Under the pieces are notes generated by a model. That model ran no database searches. It was not told the DNA's origin and saw only the letters and a list, made by a program, of their open reading frames with translations. This document shows positions 30,754-41,344 of a DNA stretch of 64,000 nucleotides, piece by piece. A program made the translations under genes and the position numbers. The stretch covers positions 124,001 to 188,000 of the forward strand of contig CM074764.1 in NCBI GenBank assembly GCA_037355855.1, written 5' to 3'. The stretch comes from Pseudo-nitzschia pungens. Its lineage: Eukaryota; Bacillariophyta; Bacillariophyceae; Bacillariales; Bacillariaceae. How positions within the stretch are numbered: the first letter of the stretch is position 1; every line of letters begins with the position of its first letter.

Positions 30754-32394
30754 ATGGCGCGGGTGCGAGTGAGAGTGCGAGACAGAGAAAGAGACGGAGG
30801 CACCGCCAGCGATTGTTGGGGCAGTCGTTTGGCCGCCGAACGTCCCATCCGGAGGCGATTCGAGTTCTGCATCCTTCCCCGGTGGGTGCCGGCATTCTTG
30901 GCAGTGGCACGGAAAGTGGCAATGCTTTTGGCGCTGGTATTGCAGTTGCAATTGCAATTGCAATTGCAGTTGCAATTGCAGTTGCAGTTGGCGATTGCCA
31001 TTCCGGAGACGGTCGCCGTCGCGGCGTTCTCCGCTTCCGGTGGGAGGAGGAGGAGGATGTTGCACGCGAGGAGCCCGCTTTCGAGAAAAGACCGTTTCGG
31101 AGTCGTTCGCCGCCCTTCCACTTCCGCGATCCCGCGGCTGCTGCACGAACAAAAACAAGAACAAAAACACGAAACTCCCGAGATGATTCGGAATCCCCAA
31201 CCGCAACCGAACGAAATCCAAAAACGCGAGCGCGAACGCGAGACGACACCGTCCCCCCCTTCCATCGAGTGGATCCCGACCCGGATCGAGTTCGAAGGGG
31301 TCTACCGGTCCTACGGAGCGCCGAGCCTCTGGAGGAAACTCACCTCGAGCGTTCCCCGGAGGCAATGGGCCCTGGAAAACCTCACGCTGGTTCTGGGGAA
31401 TCGTCGCGAGCGAGACAACGGAAACGGAAACGGAAACGGCAATCAAACCAGTAATAATAAGGACAACGACAATGATGATAGCGGCACGATCTTTCTCCTG
31501 CTTGGGGCCTCGTCCTCGGGCAAGAGCACCCTCCTCAAGTCGATACTTGGAGCGGGGGGGAGGAGCGGCGACAACGACAACAACAAAGACAACAACAACG
31601 ACGACGACGTATTTTTTGCGAGCGACCAAAACCGAGGCAGCGTGAGGATCGTCTCGAACGGGTGCGGCAAACAACATCCCGGGAAAGACCAATCCGCCGC
31701 GGCACAAATACAAATACAAATACCAAAACCAAAACCCGTCCTGCTCGACGATCGGGGCGAGCTCCGCGAGGGGAACACCGTGGTCCGGGAGGGATGGGAC
31801 AGAGTGCTGTGTCGCCCGAACAGTCGTGGCGGTGGCGGTGGCAGTGCTGGCAATGGAGATCGAAATGGCAATGACAAGGACAAGGACAATGAAAATGGAA
31901 ACGGAAACGAAAGTGGAGAATTTGCCGATGCGTTCCGGCGGCTCCTGCTAGAGGACACGGCGGCGCTCCTGGATCTGGACCTCGACGCGAGGGTATCGGA
32001 CCTGACCCCCTCCCAGCGCTACAAGTTTGTGCTGGGAAAGGCCTGCCTGGAAAGCAGCACGGGCGGCGGCACGAACGGGCGCGAAAACAACAACAACAAC
32101 AACAACGACTCTTGGTTTGTTCGTTCGCCGCGACCGCAAGGGCCACCGCAACTCCAACTCCCCGGACCCGTCCTGCTGCTGGACGAGTGGATGGACGTGG
32201 AATCCTCCGTCGTGGTCAGGGCCGTGCAGGAATCGCTGCACCGAATCGCCAGCCAGCGGGGGGGCGTCGTCGTTTCGGTCACCCACAAGCCCGGGCTGTA
32301 CGATGGCAATGCCAGTGGCAGTGGCAATGCCAGTGGCAGCGGAAGACGGCTCCGGACCATCAAGCTGAGCGCCGGAAAGCTGCTGCGGGGGTGA
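30754..32394 (+). CDS. ABC-type ATPase domain protein with plastid-like leader
   Basis: 546 residues from the first ATG (30754); the frame is open upstream only from a TTG. An internal ATG at 30922 would place a hydrophobic segment (MLLALV, then LQ repeats, LAIAIPETVAVA) at the very N-terminus, followed by AFSASGGRRRR. That is the arrangement of a diatom plastid presequence (signal peptide, then A-F motif and basic transit peptide), so 30922 may be the real start. Numbered from 30754: Walker A GASSSGKST 251-259; signature-like LTPSQ 417-421 in place of LSGGQ; Walker B VLLLDEW about 473-479; switch His 511 (VSVTHKP). No transmembrane domain is fused, so it may be a soluble or half-transporter ATPase. 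Asn/Asp/Gly-rich inserts separate the motifs. Partner and substrate are unknown. Confidence 0.7.
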   Translation: MARVRVRVRDRERDGGTASDCWGSRLAAERPIRRRFEFCILPRWVPAFLAVARKVAMLLALVLQLQLQLQLQLQLQLQLAIAIPETVAVAAFSASGGRRRRMLHARSPLSRKDRFGVVRRPSTSAIPRLLHEQKQEQKHETPEMIRNPQPQPNEIQKRERERETTPSPPSIEWIPTRIEFEGVYRSYGAPSLWRKLTSSVPRRQWALENLTLVLGNRRERDNGNGNGNGNQTSNNKDNDNDDSGTIFLLLGASSSGKSTLLKSILGAGGRSGDNDNNKDNNNDDDVFFASDQNRGSVRIVSNGCGKQHPGKDQSAAAQIQIQIPKPKPVLLDDRGELREGNTVVREGWDRVLCRPNSRGGGGGSAGNGDRNGNDKDKDNENGNGNESGEFADAFRRLLLEDTAALLDLDLDARVSDLTPSQRYKFVLGKACLESSTGGGTNGRENNNNNNNDSWFVRSPRPQGPPQLQLPGPVLLLDEWMDVESSVVVRAVQESLHRIASQRGGVVVSVTHKPGLYDGNASGSGNASGSGRRLRTIKLSAGKLLRG

Positions 32395-33032
32395 GACCGC
32401 GAGACGAAACAAACACAAACGCAAACACAAACACAAAACAGTTCACGATGGAAAAAGCTGGTACCGTTCGAGAGTTCGCTGCCTGCCTGTTTCCCCGGCG
32501 ATTGCTTTGCCGCGTTGCGGGGATGAGGAGAAATGAGGGGATGCGCATGCAGTTGCACGATCTAACGGAGGCAATGACTCGAAAAAGCTTCCCTCCGATG
32601 GCACAAGATCGACAATTCCAATGGCAATGGCAACGAATCAAGGCTGCAAAACTATACTAAGAAAGTGTTATGGTATTTTTATATTGGAATGCACCGAAAA
32701 CGAAACGACTCGATCCGACTTGAATTGACAATTAACTTAGTCTGCGAAACTAAGCGAAGCGGCTCCGCAGGCACCCGGCTTTTGAATCGAATCGAATCCA
32801 ATCCAATCCAATCCAATCCAATCAAATCCAATCGAAAAACCAAACTTTGGTTGCGAAAAGGTGGTCGTCCCCGCGAACATTGCAGTGGAAGCATACTACT
32901 GCTGCGCCGGAAGGGACAAAACCGCGCTCAATGCACTACCATGCTGTGCACTTCCACGAAAGCAACCGAAAGCAGATACTGCGTACCATATTGCTCGTGC
33001 AGATGCACGATGCACATACACTGGATGGTAGG
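32395..33032. other. Intergenic, converging 3' flanks
   Basis: Lies between the ends of the plus-strand ABC gene and the minus-strand bHLH gene. Holds an ACAAAC repeat (32408-32438) and an AATCC repeat (about 32793-32823). No gene seen. Confidence 0.5.
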
Positions 33033-35834
33033 TTAGCTGTTCCCTGTCGCGTCATTGGAATCCGTAGGCTCTTCCTCGCGAGCAATGGCACCGGTGGCAG
33101 TGGCGGTCGCAGCAGCAGCAGCAGCAGCAGGAATGGGTCCGCTCGGCGTTGTCGCGGAGGTCGACGTCCCGGAATGAATTTCAAGCGATGGATCGGTGGT
33201 CGCCTCTTCGGTCGAAGGAAAACGATCCGTGACGAAGCGTCGGGAGGTATTGTACAAAAACGTCGATGCCACACTGGTTCCGGGTGTCACGGAATGGCCC
33301 GCAACCTGGAATTGTTGGTGCTGCTGCTGCTGCTTCTGGGATTGGCTTCGCCCGTGGATGGACTGCTGCGCTTTCCTATTCGCGTTTACGGTGTTGCTTT
33401 CGCTGCCATTGCCGTTGCTATTGCTGCTGCCCCGTGAACTCGAGAGAGCAGCCGCGAGAGCCACCGCAAAGGCTCCTCCCGTGCTGCCCGGATCAGTGGT
33501 CGGAACCGGAGCAGAGGACTGCAATGTCCCGGACAACGAAGCCGGCGTGGAAAGAGGAATCCCGGTGGTTCTTGTGCACACGGAAAGTGATGCTGCTGCT
33601 GATGCTGCTGCGGGTGTGGGCGATGCCAAAGGAGCGGTATTATCGGACTGCAGCTGGCGTTGGCGCTCCGAGCTCGATCGCAGCAAATGTTGAGGTTGCT
33701 GTCTCTGCTGGGGCTTTGAGGGCGGCACGGGAACCTTGGGTTGACTCTGCCGCAGCAAATACTGTTGTTGGAGCTGTAGAATTGTTTGTTGTTGTTGCAG
33801 AATAGTCGGCGATGATCCTCGAACAGAAGGGTTGCTTGGGGCAACCTCCGTTTCAGAGGACGGGGTTGGCGCCTGCGGAGGTGGCGCCTGCGGAGGTGGT
33901 TGGGGAACTGATTGGTCTCGCGACTGGGACTGGGGCTGTTGTTGTGTCGGCTGCTGCTGCTGCTGCTGTGACAATGCTGCTTGATAGGCGTAATTCAGTT
34001 GCTGCTGTTGCTGATCCTGCCTAGAGGCGATTGATGAGGGTGCGCTTCCCGTCGACGACACCGAATTCACCGGATGCGGAATCTGAGCCACCGGAGGGAA
34101 CGCGGCAGTAACACCTGTTGAACTGTTGCTGCCAAAAGGAAAGTTGGCAGAACCAGGGAATGTGTTTGATCCCATGGTTGTCAACACGGAGTGCATCATC
34201 GCCGTCTGTGGAATGGCTGCTGTAGTGTGCCCAAGAACGGTAGTCCCATTGATGTTCATCATCACCGGAACCATCATCATAACCTGTGACTGATTGCACG
34301 GAAAGCAACAAAGGAGTACACAGATTGAGCGGTGGAGGAATGTTGGCAGAACAATTGAAAGTTCAATACAATCAATGTAGAGTAACATTATTCACCATGA
34401 ACAAATCCTCGCTGGGCTATTGACCCTTAGGAAAAATTTGCTATCATTCGCACTCTTCTGTGAAAAATCTAGAAAATTTGCTGCGATCAATTTCAATACT
34501 TCACTACGTACTTGTTGCTGTTGCTGTTGCTGTTGAGGTTGCTCCTGCTCCTGCTTGTTCTGTTGTGGAGTACTCGCTTTGTTGATTGCTTGGCCATCCG
34601 ATGCAGTCATGACCAAGTTCGCATTCCCCATCCCATTGTTTCTCGTAGCATTCGGATTATTGTTATTTGCAACGTTGCTCCCCGTCCCCGCATTGATGGT
34701 ATGACCCGCCATCACATTGAAACTCGGATTCGAAAGGCCCAGATCTGGTCGAGGCACCTGAAAACTGAACAGGACCTCCTTCAGTTTCGCTGCTGCGGTT
34801 TCCCCCGCCGTCTTCGCGTTTTGCAGCGCGTCTTCGAGACGATGGACTTCTTGCCGCTGTTTCTTCATCAACTGGTGTAGGTGTTGTAGGTGTACGATAG
34901 CGCAGGAAATCAGGTCCGCACTGTTGTTGGGTGCGATGAAGGGAAGGCGAACACTGTGGAGGGAGGAGGAGATATCACTGTTGTCCCCGGCTGCCAATCG
35001 CGCTTTTCGTTCCGCCTCTTCTCGCTCTTCAAGCTCGAGGCGCTTCAGCACCTTGGTGAGCTCTTCCAATTGTCGGTTCACTCCATCTCGCCTCAGCTTT
35101 TCCCGGACTCGTTTCCGCTCGGAACGTTCCTTGGCTTTTGCCATGGCTGCAGTAGTGGTAGCTGGAGCAGAAGCCTTGGCACTTCTGCTATTGTGGATAC
35201 CAATTGCACCAACGGGGCTTCTCGTATGAGATTCGATCGCGGTACTATTTTTTATTGGTTGAATTGGTGTCGCCGGAGCGGATAGTGATGGTATTTCCAT
35301 GCTTTTCATGGGTTGTTGATAGAGAACTTTGCCGTAATCGTCGAACAAGGAAGAGTATGTACTGACATTATCGCCTCTGTCTGCACTACTCAGATCCTCG
35401 TCTCCCAAATCAATGCTCGCCCCTATTGGATAACGCAACGACGGATGAGGGTGATTGTGACTAAGTAGCTGTTGCTCGGGAAATGATGATTGCTCGTCAT
35501 TCATCTGGTTGTAAGGGCGTTGATGTTGCTGATGCATTTGTTCCTGCACGTTTTGACTTGGATTGGTGTCGGAATGATAGTAATTTCGTTCATCGAGAGG
35601 TATTTCCTGCTGCTCTTTGGAAGTTTGTGCATTGTCCGTGTTCGAAAGAGGATTTCGATCGGTGCTGAAAATAATTCTATCCGCCAGCAGGGGCTTGTGT
35701 ATCATCCGCTGGGGTCTGCTTTCATTGAACACTAGGGGAGGCTCCCCTTGTTCTTGCGGCTGGGCCGAGTTTGGAGCGTACCATTGGTGGGAGTGATGAT
35801 GATTATCCCCACCGCTGCAATTGTTATCCCCCAT
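33033..35834 (-). CDS. bHLH transcription factor A, Gln-rich
   Basis: Two exons, in minus orientation: 35834-34512 and 34283-33033, joined in phase (857 residues); 34289 is an alternative acceptor. The intron begins GTACGT. The ATG at 35834 starts MGDNNCSGGD. A basic helix-loop-helix domain lies at about residues 235-325: basic region ERSERKRVREKLRRDGVN, helix 1 RQLEELTKVLKRLELEE, an unusually long loop of about 35 residues, and helix 2 ADLISCAIVHLQHLHQLM, continuing into a coiled region (QEVHRLEDALQNAKTAGE). Exon 2 begins VMMMVPVMMN and is rich in Gln, Ser, Pro and Ala, as in activation domains. A paralogue with the same intron position lies at 44.6-46.2 kb on the same strand. Presumed nuclear, E-box-binding regulator; targets unknown. 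Confidence 0.85.
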
Positions 35835-37822
35835 ATTAGACTGACCTCTTCTAACTTTGCTCTTTTTCTTCTTGTGATAGAGGACGTGTACCCTATGAGA
35901 ATATTGCAGAGAGCGAACAGTGTGAGACCGTTGTCAATGACTACATGAAAGTTACCTGTTCTCCGTAACTACTACTATCTCCGGAAGAGAGATAGAATAG
36001 TAGTAGATGAGGTTGAAATTACATCGACATAGGATTCAATTTTCTGGTAGTACGAGTACAAGTGCATGTCAATCATAGTGGCGCTGGTAGTAGATGTCAA
36101 TGATGGTGAAGCGATTGGTTTCTTACATGGGCATCCGGGCAGCTGCTGACCCCGATTTCAATTGTTCTATAGGCATTCGTGGAACTACTAGTAGGTGAGC
36201 GAGAAGAATCTGGGATTCATTCATTGGAAGGCAAGACATGCATGTTTATCATGCAGCAGCGATGTGCCATTCGTGCAAGCAGCCTGATGTTTATTGCGTT
36301 CAATAGTGGAACAATACATGGATGGCATGATGATGTTCCGTACCTGAGACACTAGTTGGGTCGTCCATCTGTTTGTTCGAATCGAAGGGCCCTGCACGCT
36401 CCTGTTGTGAGTGTGTAATATTTATGATAAACGCCGAGCACCATTCAAAATTGTTCCGTTTCTACGCCAGATTTGCACAAATTGCGGAAGAGGTGTCATT
36501 GTTTGCTTGGTACACAAGACGAACCGCAAAACATCTGATCTTGTCCCGTGGCCTACCCGCGTCCCCGTCGTCTGGCACGAGTTTGTCGACGAAAACCGAT
36601 GATTGATTCGATTCCTTCGTTTCAAGTGGGAATGCAAGAATTAGATAGATTCCGACCGTTAGTAAAAACAATTACCGTACTGTATTCATACCATAAGTAA
36701 GATTGTGTTGTTCTTATTCTTGGGTGTAGACGTAAGCGTACGTGTACGTGTAGTGAGTTCCTACCGTAAAGCATGTTGTATTTCCGATTCGAATCGAGTA
36801 ATCACTAGTACTAAGTACGTAGTAGTAAATAATTACCAGGTACAACTTACCTTAGCGGTAACCTTACATAACCTTACTCATGCGTCTTCTGACCTCCATT
36901 ATGAAGTATTTTTTGATCCGGTCTATTCATACCTACCGGCACTCGTACGGTATGATACGGTAAGCTTACTCGACAGCCGGCAATGCTACGCCTGGAAATC
37001 GAGCAGGCAACAGCACGAACGGCTAAGGAAACATGATCATGGCACTACTAATTGTTTTGAGATAGGAATGAGCGAAACAGGATAGTAATTTTTAATGAAG
37101 AAAGTGAGCTCCGGCTGAATCCAAGAATACGTTGTAACGATAATGAGTACAAGAATGTCCATTCTTCTCGACGTAAAGGTTATTTTTGAATTAAATGTCG
37201 TTAATTCTTAGATGTTGTAAGTTCCGGAGATTGCATCAGTGACGATCAATTCCTGGATAGCAGATAATACCGAACAACCTCACTCTTGGAAACACTCGAT
37301 TGTGCGAAAAAACTCGTGAAGAAACGAGCGTTTCTTGTAATGACTTGGTTGGCGAACGAAGCATTACCGAATTGATGCTTCATTGACTGAAGAAAAGTGC
37401 TGCCACCGACAGCGATTTCTCAGTTTGCATCCAATCGGCGTTCGAGTCGGAAGGGGAAAAAATGAGTACTGTATCGTGCTCGACAGCGGAGGTAGAACCA
37501 AGCAGAGCGAAAGCTACAGTCAAAACTTTAGCGTAGCATTGTGTTATTGTCAAAACTCCCCATGAACCTGTAGCTGGTTGGAAAGAAAGAGTGAAAGTGA
37601 CAGTGACGATGACCACGGCAAACCTGCGTGATGTCGTTCCGCAAATGAATTGGAGTAAGAGTTATTTGCTCGTTTTCTTCTTCTTTCTTCCCAACGGTGT
37701 CGAAGCGTCACGCCACGCCACACCACATTGCGTCGCGTCGCATAGCGTGGCGTCACACCGCGTGGCGTCGTGTCGCATCGCGTCGTGTCGCTTTGCGTCG
37801 TTTCGCTTTGCGTCGTTTTGCT
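35835..37822. other. Intergenic, no recognised gene
   Basis: This is the upstream side of bHLH gene A. No ORF with recognisable features was found on either strand. GTAAGGTTA-type words cluster at 36840-36970. From about 37715 to 37830 an irregular GCGTC/GCGTG five-base repeat marks the 3' flank of the next minus-strand gene. Confidence 0.5.
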
Positions 37823-39103
37823 TTACGTTTCCAAGGAACGATACTCGTCCTCGATGCTCCCAAAATGCACGATCCGTACGTCGAGCGCCACTCCGTATGT
37901 TCCAACGGTCCGAATGGCCCGCTCCATAGCGGCCGTGATCCATTCCACTCTGTTCTGAAAGACCCCGCCCCCCAGCTTGGTCAGCAACACGATGGGCGGC
38001 GGCGCTCCCGGCTTGCTTTGCAGCACCGCCGTCAGCAGCGTCGCTTCGTAGGCGGCGTCCAGCACGATGCGCCCAAGGGCTTCCCAGTTGTCCGCCGAGA
38101 CTTTCGAGTAGCCGATCGACACGGCAGAAGCGTAGGCCTGCGTGACCTTGGTGCGAAAGGTGGGATCGTCCGTGACGGTCGTGTCCTCTTGCACTCCGAT
38201 GCGGAGCCGGGCTATCAGTTCTTCCCGGAGGGCACCACCGCCGGGCCCCGAAAGGTGTTCGTTCAGCGGGCCCAGAAGTTCCTTGCTGGACTCGATGTAG
38301 CCATTGGTGACGGTCCAGGGGGTGACCCCAAGACCCGTTTCCCGCTCGAGGTAGTCCTCCACATCCGAGAGGCCGTTGAGCTGGCAGAGCTGCGCATCCT
38401 GACCGCGCTGCAGCGGCGTGGTGGTGAGCATCGATCGGTTGGGCGAGAGCGACGCCAGTACCAGGTAGTTTCGGTAGGCAGTACCCGCGGCGCAAGCTAT
38501 GGCACAAGCCGGTCCCTGGGTGCGATCGCGGATGTAGTCAGAGATTCCGTCTTCGGGTATGGTGTAGGGGGTCGGGAATTCCAAACAATTGAACTGGCTC
38601 GCGGCTTGTACTACCACCGCAGGCTGTCCCTGTTGCTGTCGCTGTTGCTGTCGCTGTTGCTGTCCCTGTTGCTGTCCCTGTTGCTGTCGCTGCGGGACGT
38701 CCCCTGCGCTTTGGGTGACGGTGGTGTAAGCAGTGGCAGAAGTGGTGGCGGTGGTTGTAGTGTGGAGCGATCGTGACTCCCCCACCATGTTCCGCACCGC
38801 AATGGCAAAGGTTGGAGGTACGCTTTGGTTGTTGCTGGAGCTGCTGCTGCCGCTGCTGCTAGTGGTATTGGAGGATGCGAACTCCCTTGCAAATGCGCCT
38901 GCTTGTGCTCGAAGCTCGGCGACGGAGGGGATCGAAAAGATGCCCGCGGTCAGGATCCTGCCGTCTGCAAGCCTGAAGTCGCATCGCTCTCGATAGTAGG
39001 ATGCATGCTTCGAGGGAGACTGCCGAAAGGTTGCCATCTTCAGCAACCGTTCCTGCGTCTCCCCGTCTTCCTCGAAGCCAAAGGTATCGAAAAAGAATCC
39101 CAT
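37823..39103 (-). CDS. Conserved-looking protein of unknown function with Gly-rich LGGGVF motif
   Basis: 426 residues from an ATG in strong context (atcaccATGG). Residues 1-110 include YYRERCDFRLADGRILTAG and FAIAVRNMVGE. A Gln-rich insert (QQQGQQ-type) spans 138-160. The C-terminal part looks like a globular domain: FNCLEFPTPYTIPEDGIS (171-188), DRTQGPACAIACAAGTAYRN (193-212), VTNGYI (265-270), NWEALGRIVLDAAYEATL (339-356) and LLTKLGGGVFQNRVEWI (373-389). It recalls uncharacterised proteins found in bacteria and protists, and the glycine-rich motif is reminiscent of macro-domain/PARG-type phosphate loops, but I cannot place it in a named family with confidence. No signal peptide or membrane segment. 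Single exon. Confidence 0.7.
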   Translation of the reverse strand: MGFFFDTFGFEEDGETQERLLKMATFRQSPSKHASYYRERCDFRLADGRILTAGIFSIPSVAELRAQAGAFAREFASSNTTSSSGSSSSSNNQSVPPTFAIAVRNMVGESRSLHTTTTATTSATAYTTVTQSAGDVPQRQQQGQQQGQQQRQQQRQQQGQPAVVVQAASQFNCLEFPTPYTIPEDGISDYIRDRTQGPACAIACAAGTAYRNYLVLASLSPNRSMLTTTPLQRGQDAQLCQLNGLSDVEDYLERETGLGVTPWTVTNGYIESSKELLGPLNEHLSGPGGGALREELIARLRIGVQEDTTVTDDPTFRTKVTQAYASAVSIGYSKVSADNWEALGRIVLDAAYEATLLTAVLQSKPGAPPPIVLLTKLGGGVFQNRVEWITAAMERAIRTVGTYGVALDVRIVHFGSIEDEYRSLET

Positions 39104-40303
39104 GGTGATTGATTTTGTTTTCGCACCGCTGCTCTGCCCCAGAACAAGAACGCAGGAATGGAACCATCAACAGTCTTCTCCTTACTCGTACTACCTCGAA
39201 GTGATAGTTTTCCGGCAATAAAGGTGTTTTGAAAAAATTAGGAGGGTTGTGAGTACGTGTAGCGTTTTGGAGTTCTGCCTCTCTTGTCTACAAATGCATA
39301 CATAATTGCATACAACATTGCAAGACGTCCACGTAGTAGTGAATTCGAATTTTGTCTTTATTTATTTTCTCTCCAATCTAGCTAATCCCAAAGATTCCAA
39401 TGATTCGCGAACTAAACACGATCGATATCTAAATAAAGATCAGTCGTGGCTAGAGTGTTATGATATTGCCCTTAGCCTAATTGTGTGATTTCATTAAAAA
39501 CAGTATTTTCAAATACATCGGCATTTGGATCAATTACTGTGTGACACACATACTAAAAACTAGGAATATTTGAGGGTTGAATACACTCCAACTGAAAGGT
39601 TGTCGTTGAACATTGGACTTCCTATGTAACTTAAAAGATTCCTTTAAGTAGAGGAAGCGTCGGTTGAATAACTTTCCGACGCTAGTCTCGACCGATTGGC
39701 ACCACACGTGTCATAGAACAGAGACTCTTTTACACGAAAAATACCGTAGTCGCGTACAAGTAGATTAAGGTTAGGTGACTACTAATACGAAGTAAGGTTA
39801 ACCTTACTTCGTATTTTTTAGAACCATCAATCGATGACAACGATGTAAGAATCTTACCGTAATACGGTAAGGTTATCAGTTGGCGATGATTATTTATTCA
39901 TTCTTCTTATCCTTATTATTTATGGAAGGTACCTTACGGCATTTGTACTATTAGATGTCATGATTTGCAAGTTAACAACCCTTCCTGTCGGCTTGATTGT
40001 GTGCGGTGCTTGCAGTTGAGTATCCGTACCAGTACTGAGAACTGTAGATCAGCTTCTGCATGGAGCTCATTCGAGTGACAAGGATGGTTGCGTCAACTGA
40101 TGGTGTGAATGGGAGGTTGGAACTGTGTTGATTTGCCGGGAAGAGCGAGGAGGCTCTGTCGGTATTGTGTCGTTGTGACTCTGAATCTGTTGTACCTCAC
40201 AGTGCCGTTGTCGCTGTGTTGCCTCGGAACCATTTTGCTGCAACGCATTCCGAGATACAGCGAACACAACACTCACCCGCTCACTCACTCACTCACTTAC
40301 CGC
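39104..40303. other. Intergenic, no recognised gene
   Basis: AT-rich, with GTAAGGTTA/TTACTTCGTA words concentrated at 39760-39900 and a TCAC repeat at about 40276-40296 next to the 3' end of the following gene. No gene is visible. Confidence 0.5.
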
Positions 40304-41344
40304 TTATATCGAGCCGTCATTGTTGTCGACCCTCATCCAGACCTCCGTCACGGGACCTTTGATTAGTTCCTCTCCAACATCTTCGCCCCGTTTGGGAGTC
40401 TCGCGCATGATCAAGACGTACTTTGTGACGTATGTTATGCCGCCGAGGCGCAGCTCACCGTCCCGGGGATGGAGATAGCCCTCCACTCTGCGGCGTTCGT
40501 GCTTTTCTCCCGCTGCCCGGGCCGTTCCCGAAGCAACAATCTCGCCGTTGTTCCCGGACAGCTCTAGGACGCTAACTTCTTCGTCGGGTTCCAGGTGCTC
40601 GTCAAAGGTCCCGTAGGGTGTTTTTGGAGCGAGTCTTTGCCCGGCGGTGCGCCGGATGCGGAACAAATACGGAACGGAAACAGTTTCGCCGTCTTCATCG
40701 TTGTCGCCCGTAGCCACGACCCTGCCGCCCCGGACAATGGGAGCCCAGTCCCCGAACTGCAACCGGTTGAGGGACGGAATCCGGATGGAGTTGGTCCGCT
40801 CGAGTTTCTCGGCCATGCCGCTCACCATGTCCTCGATTGCTGTGGCATCGCTGGTCGACGAGGACGAGGACGAGAGCGAATCGTCCTTCCGAAAGTTTGC
40901 GAGCTGCAAGAGGTCCTTCACCAGCTGTGTGTCCCCCTCATGGAGCCGCTCGTCGCCCATTTGCCTCCAGAAATTCTGGGGGGGTCCGTTCCGCGGACCG
41001 TCCTCGTCCATCCACACGCCGTTTTCCTTCCAGCCGCGCTTGGTTCCGGGGACCGTGTACCTGAGTGCTGGCAGGGGAACTGAACACAACAAAACCGGTT
41101 CTTCGTTCTTCTCTTGTTTGGTCGTAAATGGTGGTTCGGGCAACGGCGCCTCGGTGGCGTCCTCGAGCGTTGAGCAGAGGATCGTTCCGGCAGCAGCGAC
41201 ACGGCTGCGTGACAACGATGAGATTCCAGCGTGATGGGGTGCATTTTGGTTCGCGACGGGTTGCACCCACGCGGAGACCTCACTCGTTCCTGCGAGATAT
41301 AACGACAGAAACGAGGCCAGAGCTACGAAACGAGACGAGTACAT
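40304..41344 (-). CDS. Probable plastid-targeted protein of unknown function
   Basis: 346 residues from the ATG at 41344. An upstream in-frame ATG (41416) would add 24 residues before the hydrophobic stretch; I prefer 41344 because it puts the signal peptide at the N-terminus (MYSSRFVALASFLSLYLAGT). The peptide is followed by SEVSAWVQP, an A-W variant of the diatom ASAF plastid motif, then a Ser/Arg/Ala-rich stretch typical of a transit peptide. The mature part includes KRGWKENGVWMDEDGPRNGP, SLNRLQFGDWAPIVRGGRVV, VPYLFRIRRTAGQRLAPKTP and YLHPRDGELRLGGITYVTKY and has no membrane segment. A poly-Ser run sits near residues 155-165. No known enzyme motif recognised. Localisation is inferred from the leader. 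Confidence 0.75.
   Translation of the reverse strand: MYSSRFVALASFLSLYLAGTSEVSAWVQPVANQNAPHHAGISSLSRSRVAAAGTILCSTLEDATEAPLPEPPFTTKQEKNEEPVLLCSVPLPALRYTVPGTKRGWKENGVWMDEDGPRNGPPQNFWRQMGDERLHEGDTQLVKDLLQLANFRKDDSLSSSSSSTSDATAIEDMVSGMAEKLERTNSIRIPSLNRLQFGDWAPIVRGGRVVATGDNDEDGETVSVPYLFRIRRTAGQRLAPKTPYGTFDEHLEPDEEVSVLELSGNNGEIVASGTARAAGEKHERRRVEGYLHPRDGELRLGGITYVTKYVLIMRETPKRGEDVGEELIKGPVTEVWMRVDNNDGSI

Noticed and set aside
30632..31719. Minus-strand frames over the ABC gene
   Set aside because: No motif content, while the plus frame has all ATPase motifs in order.
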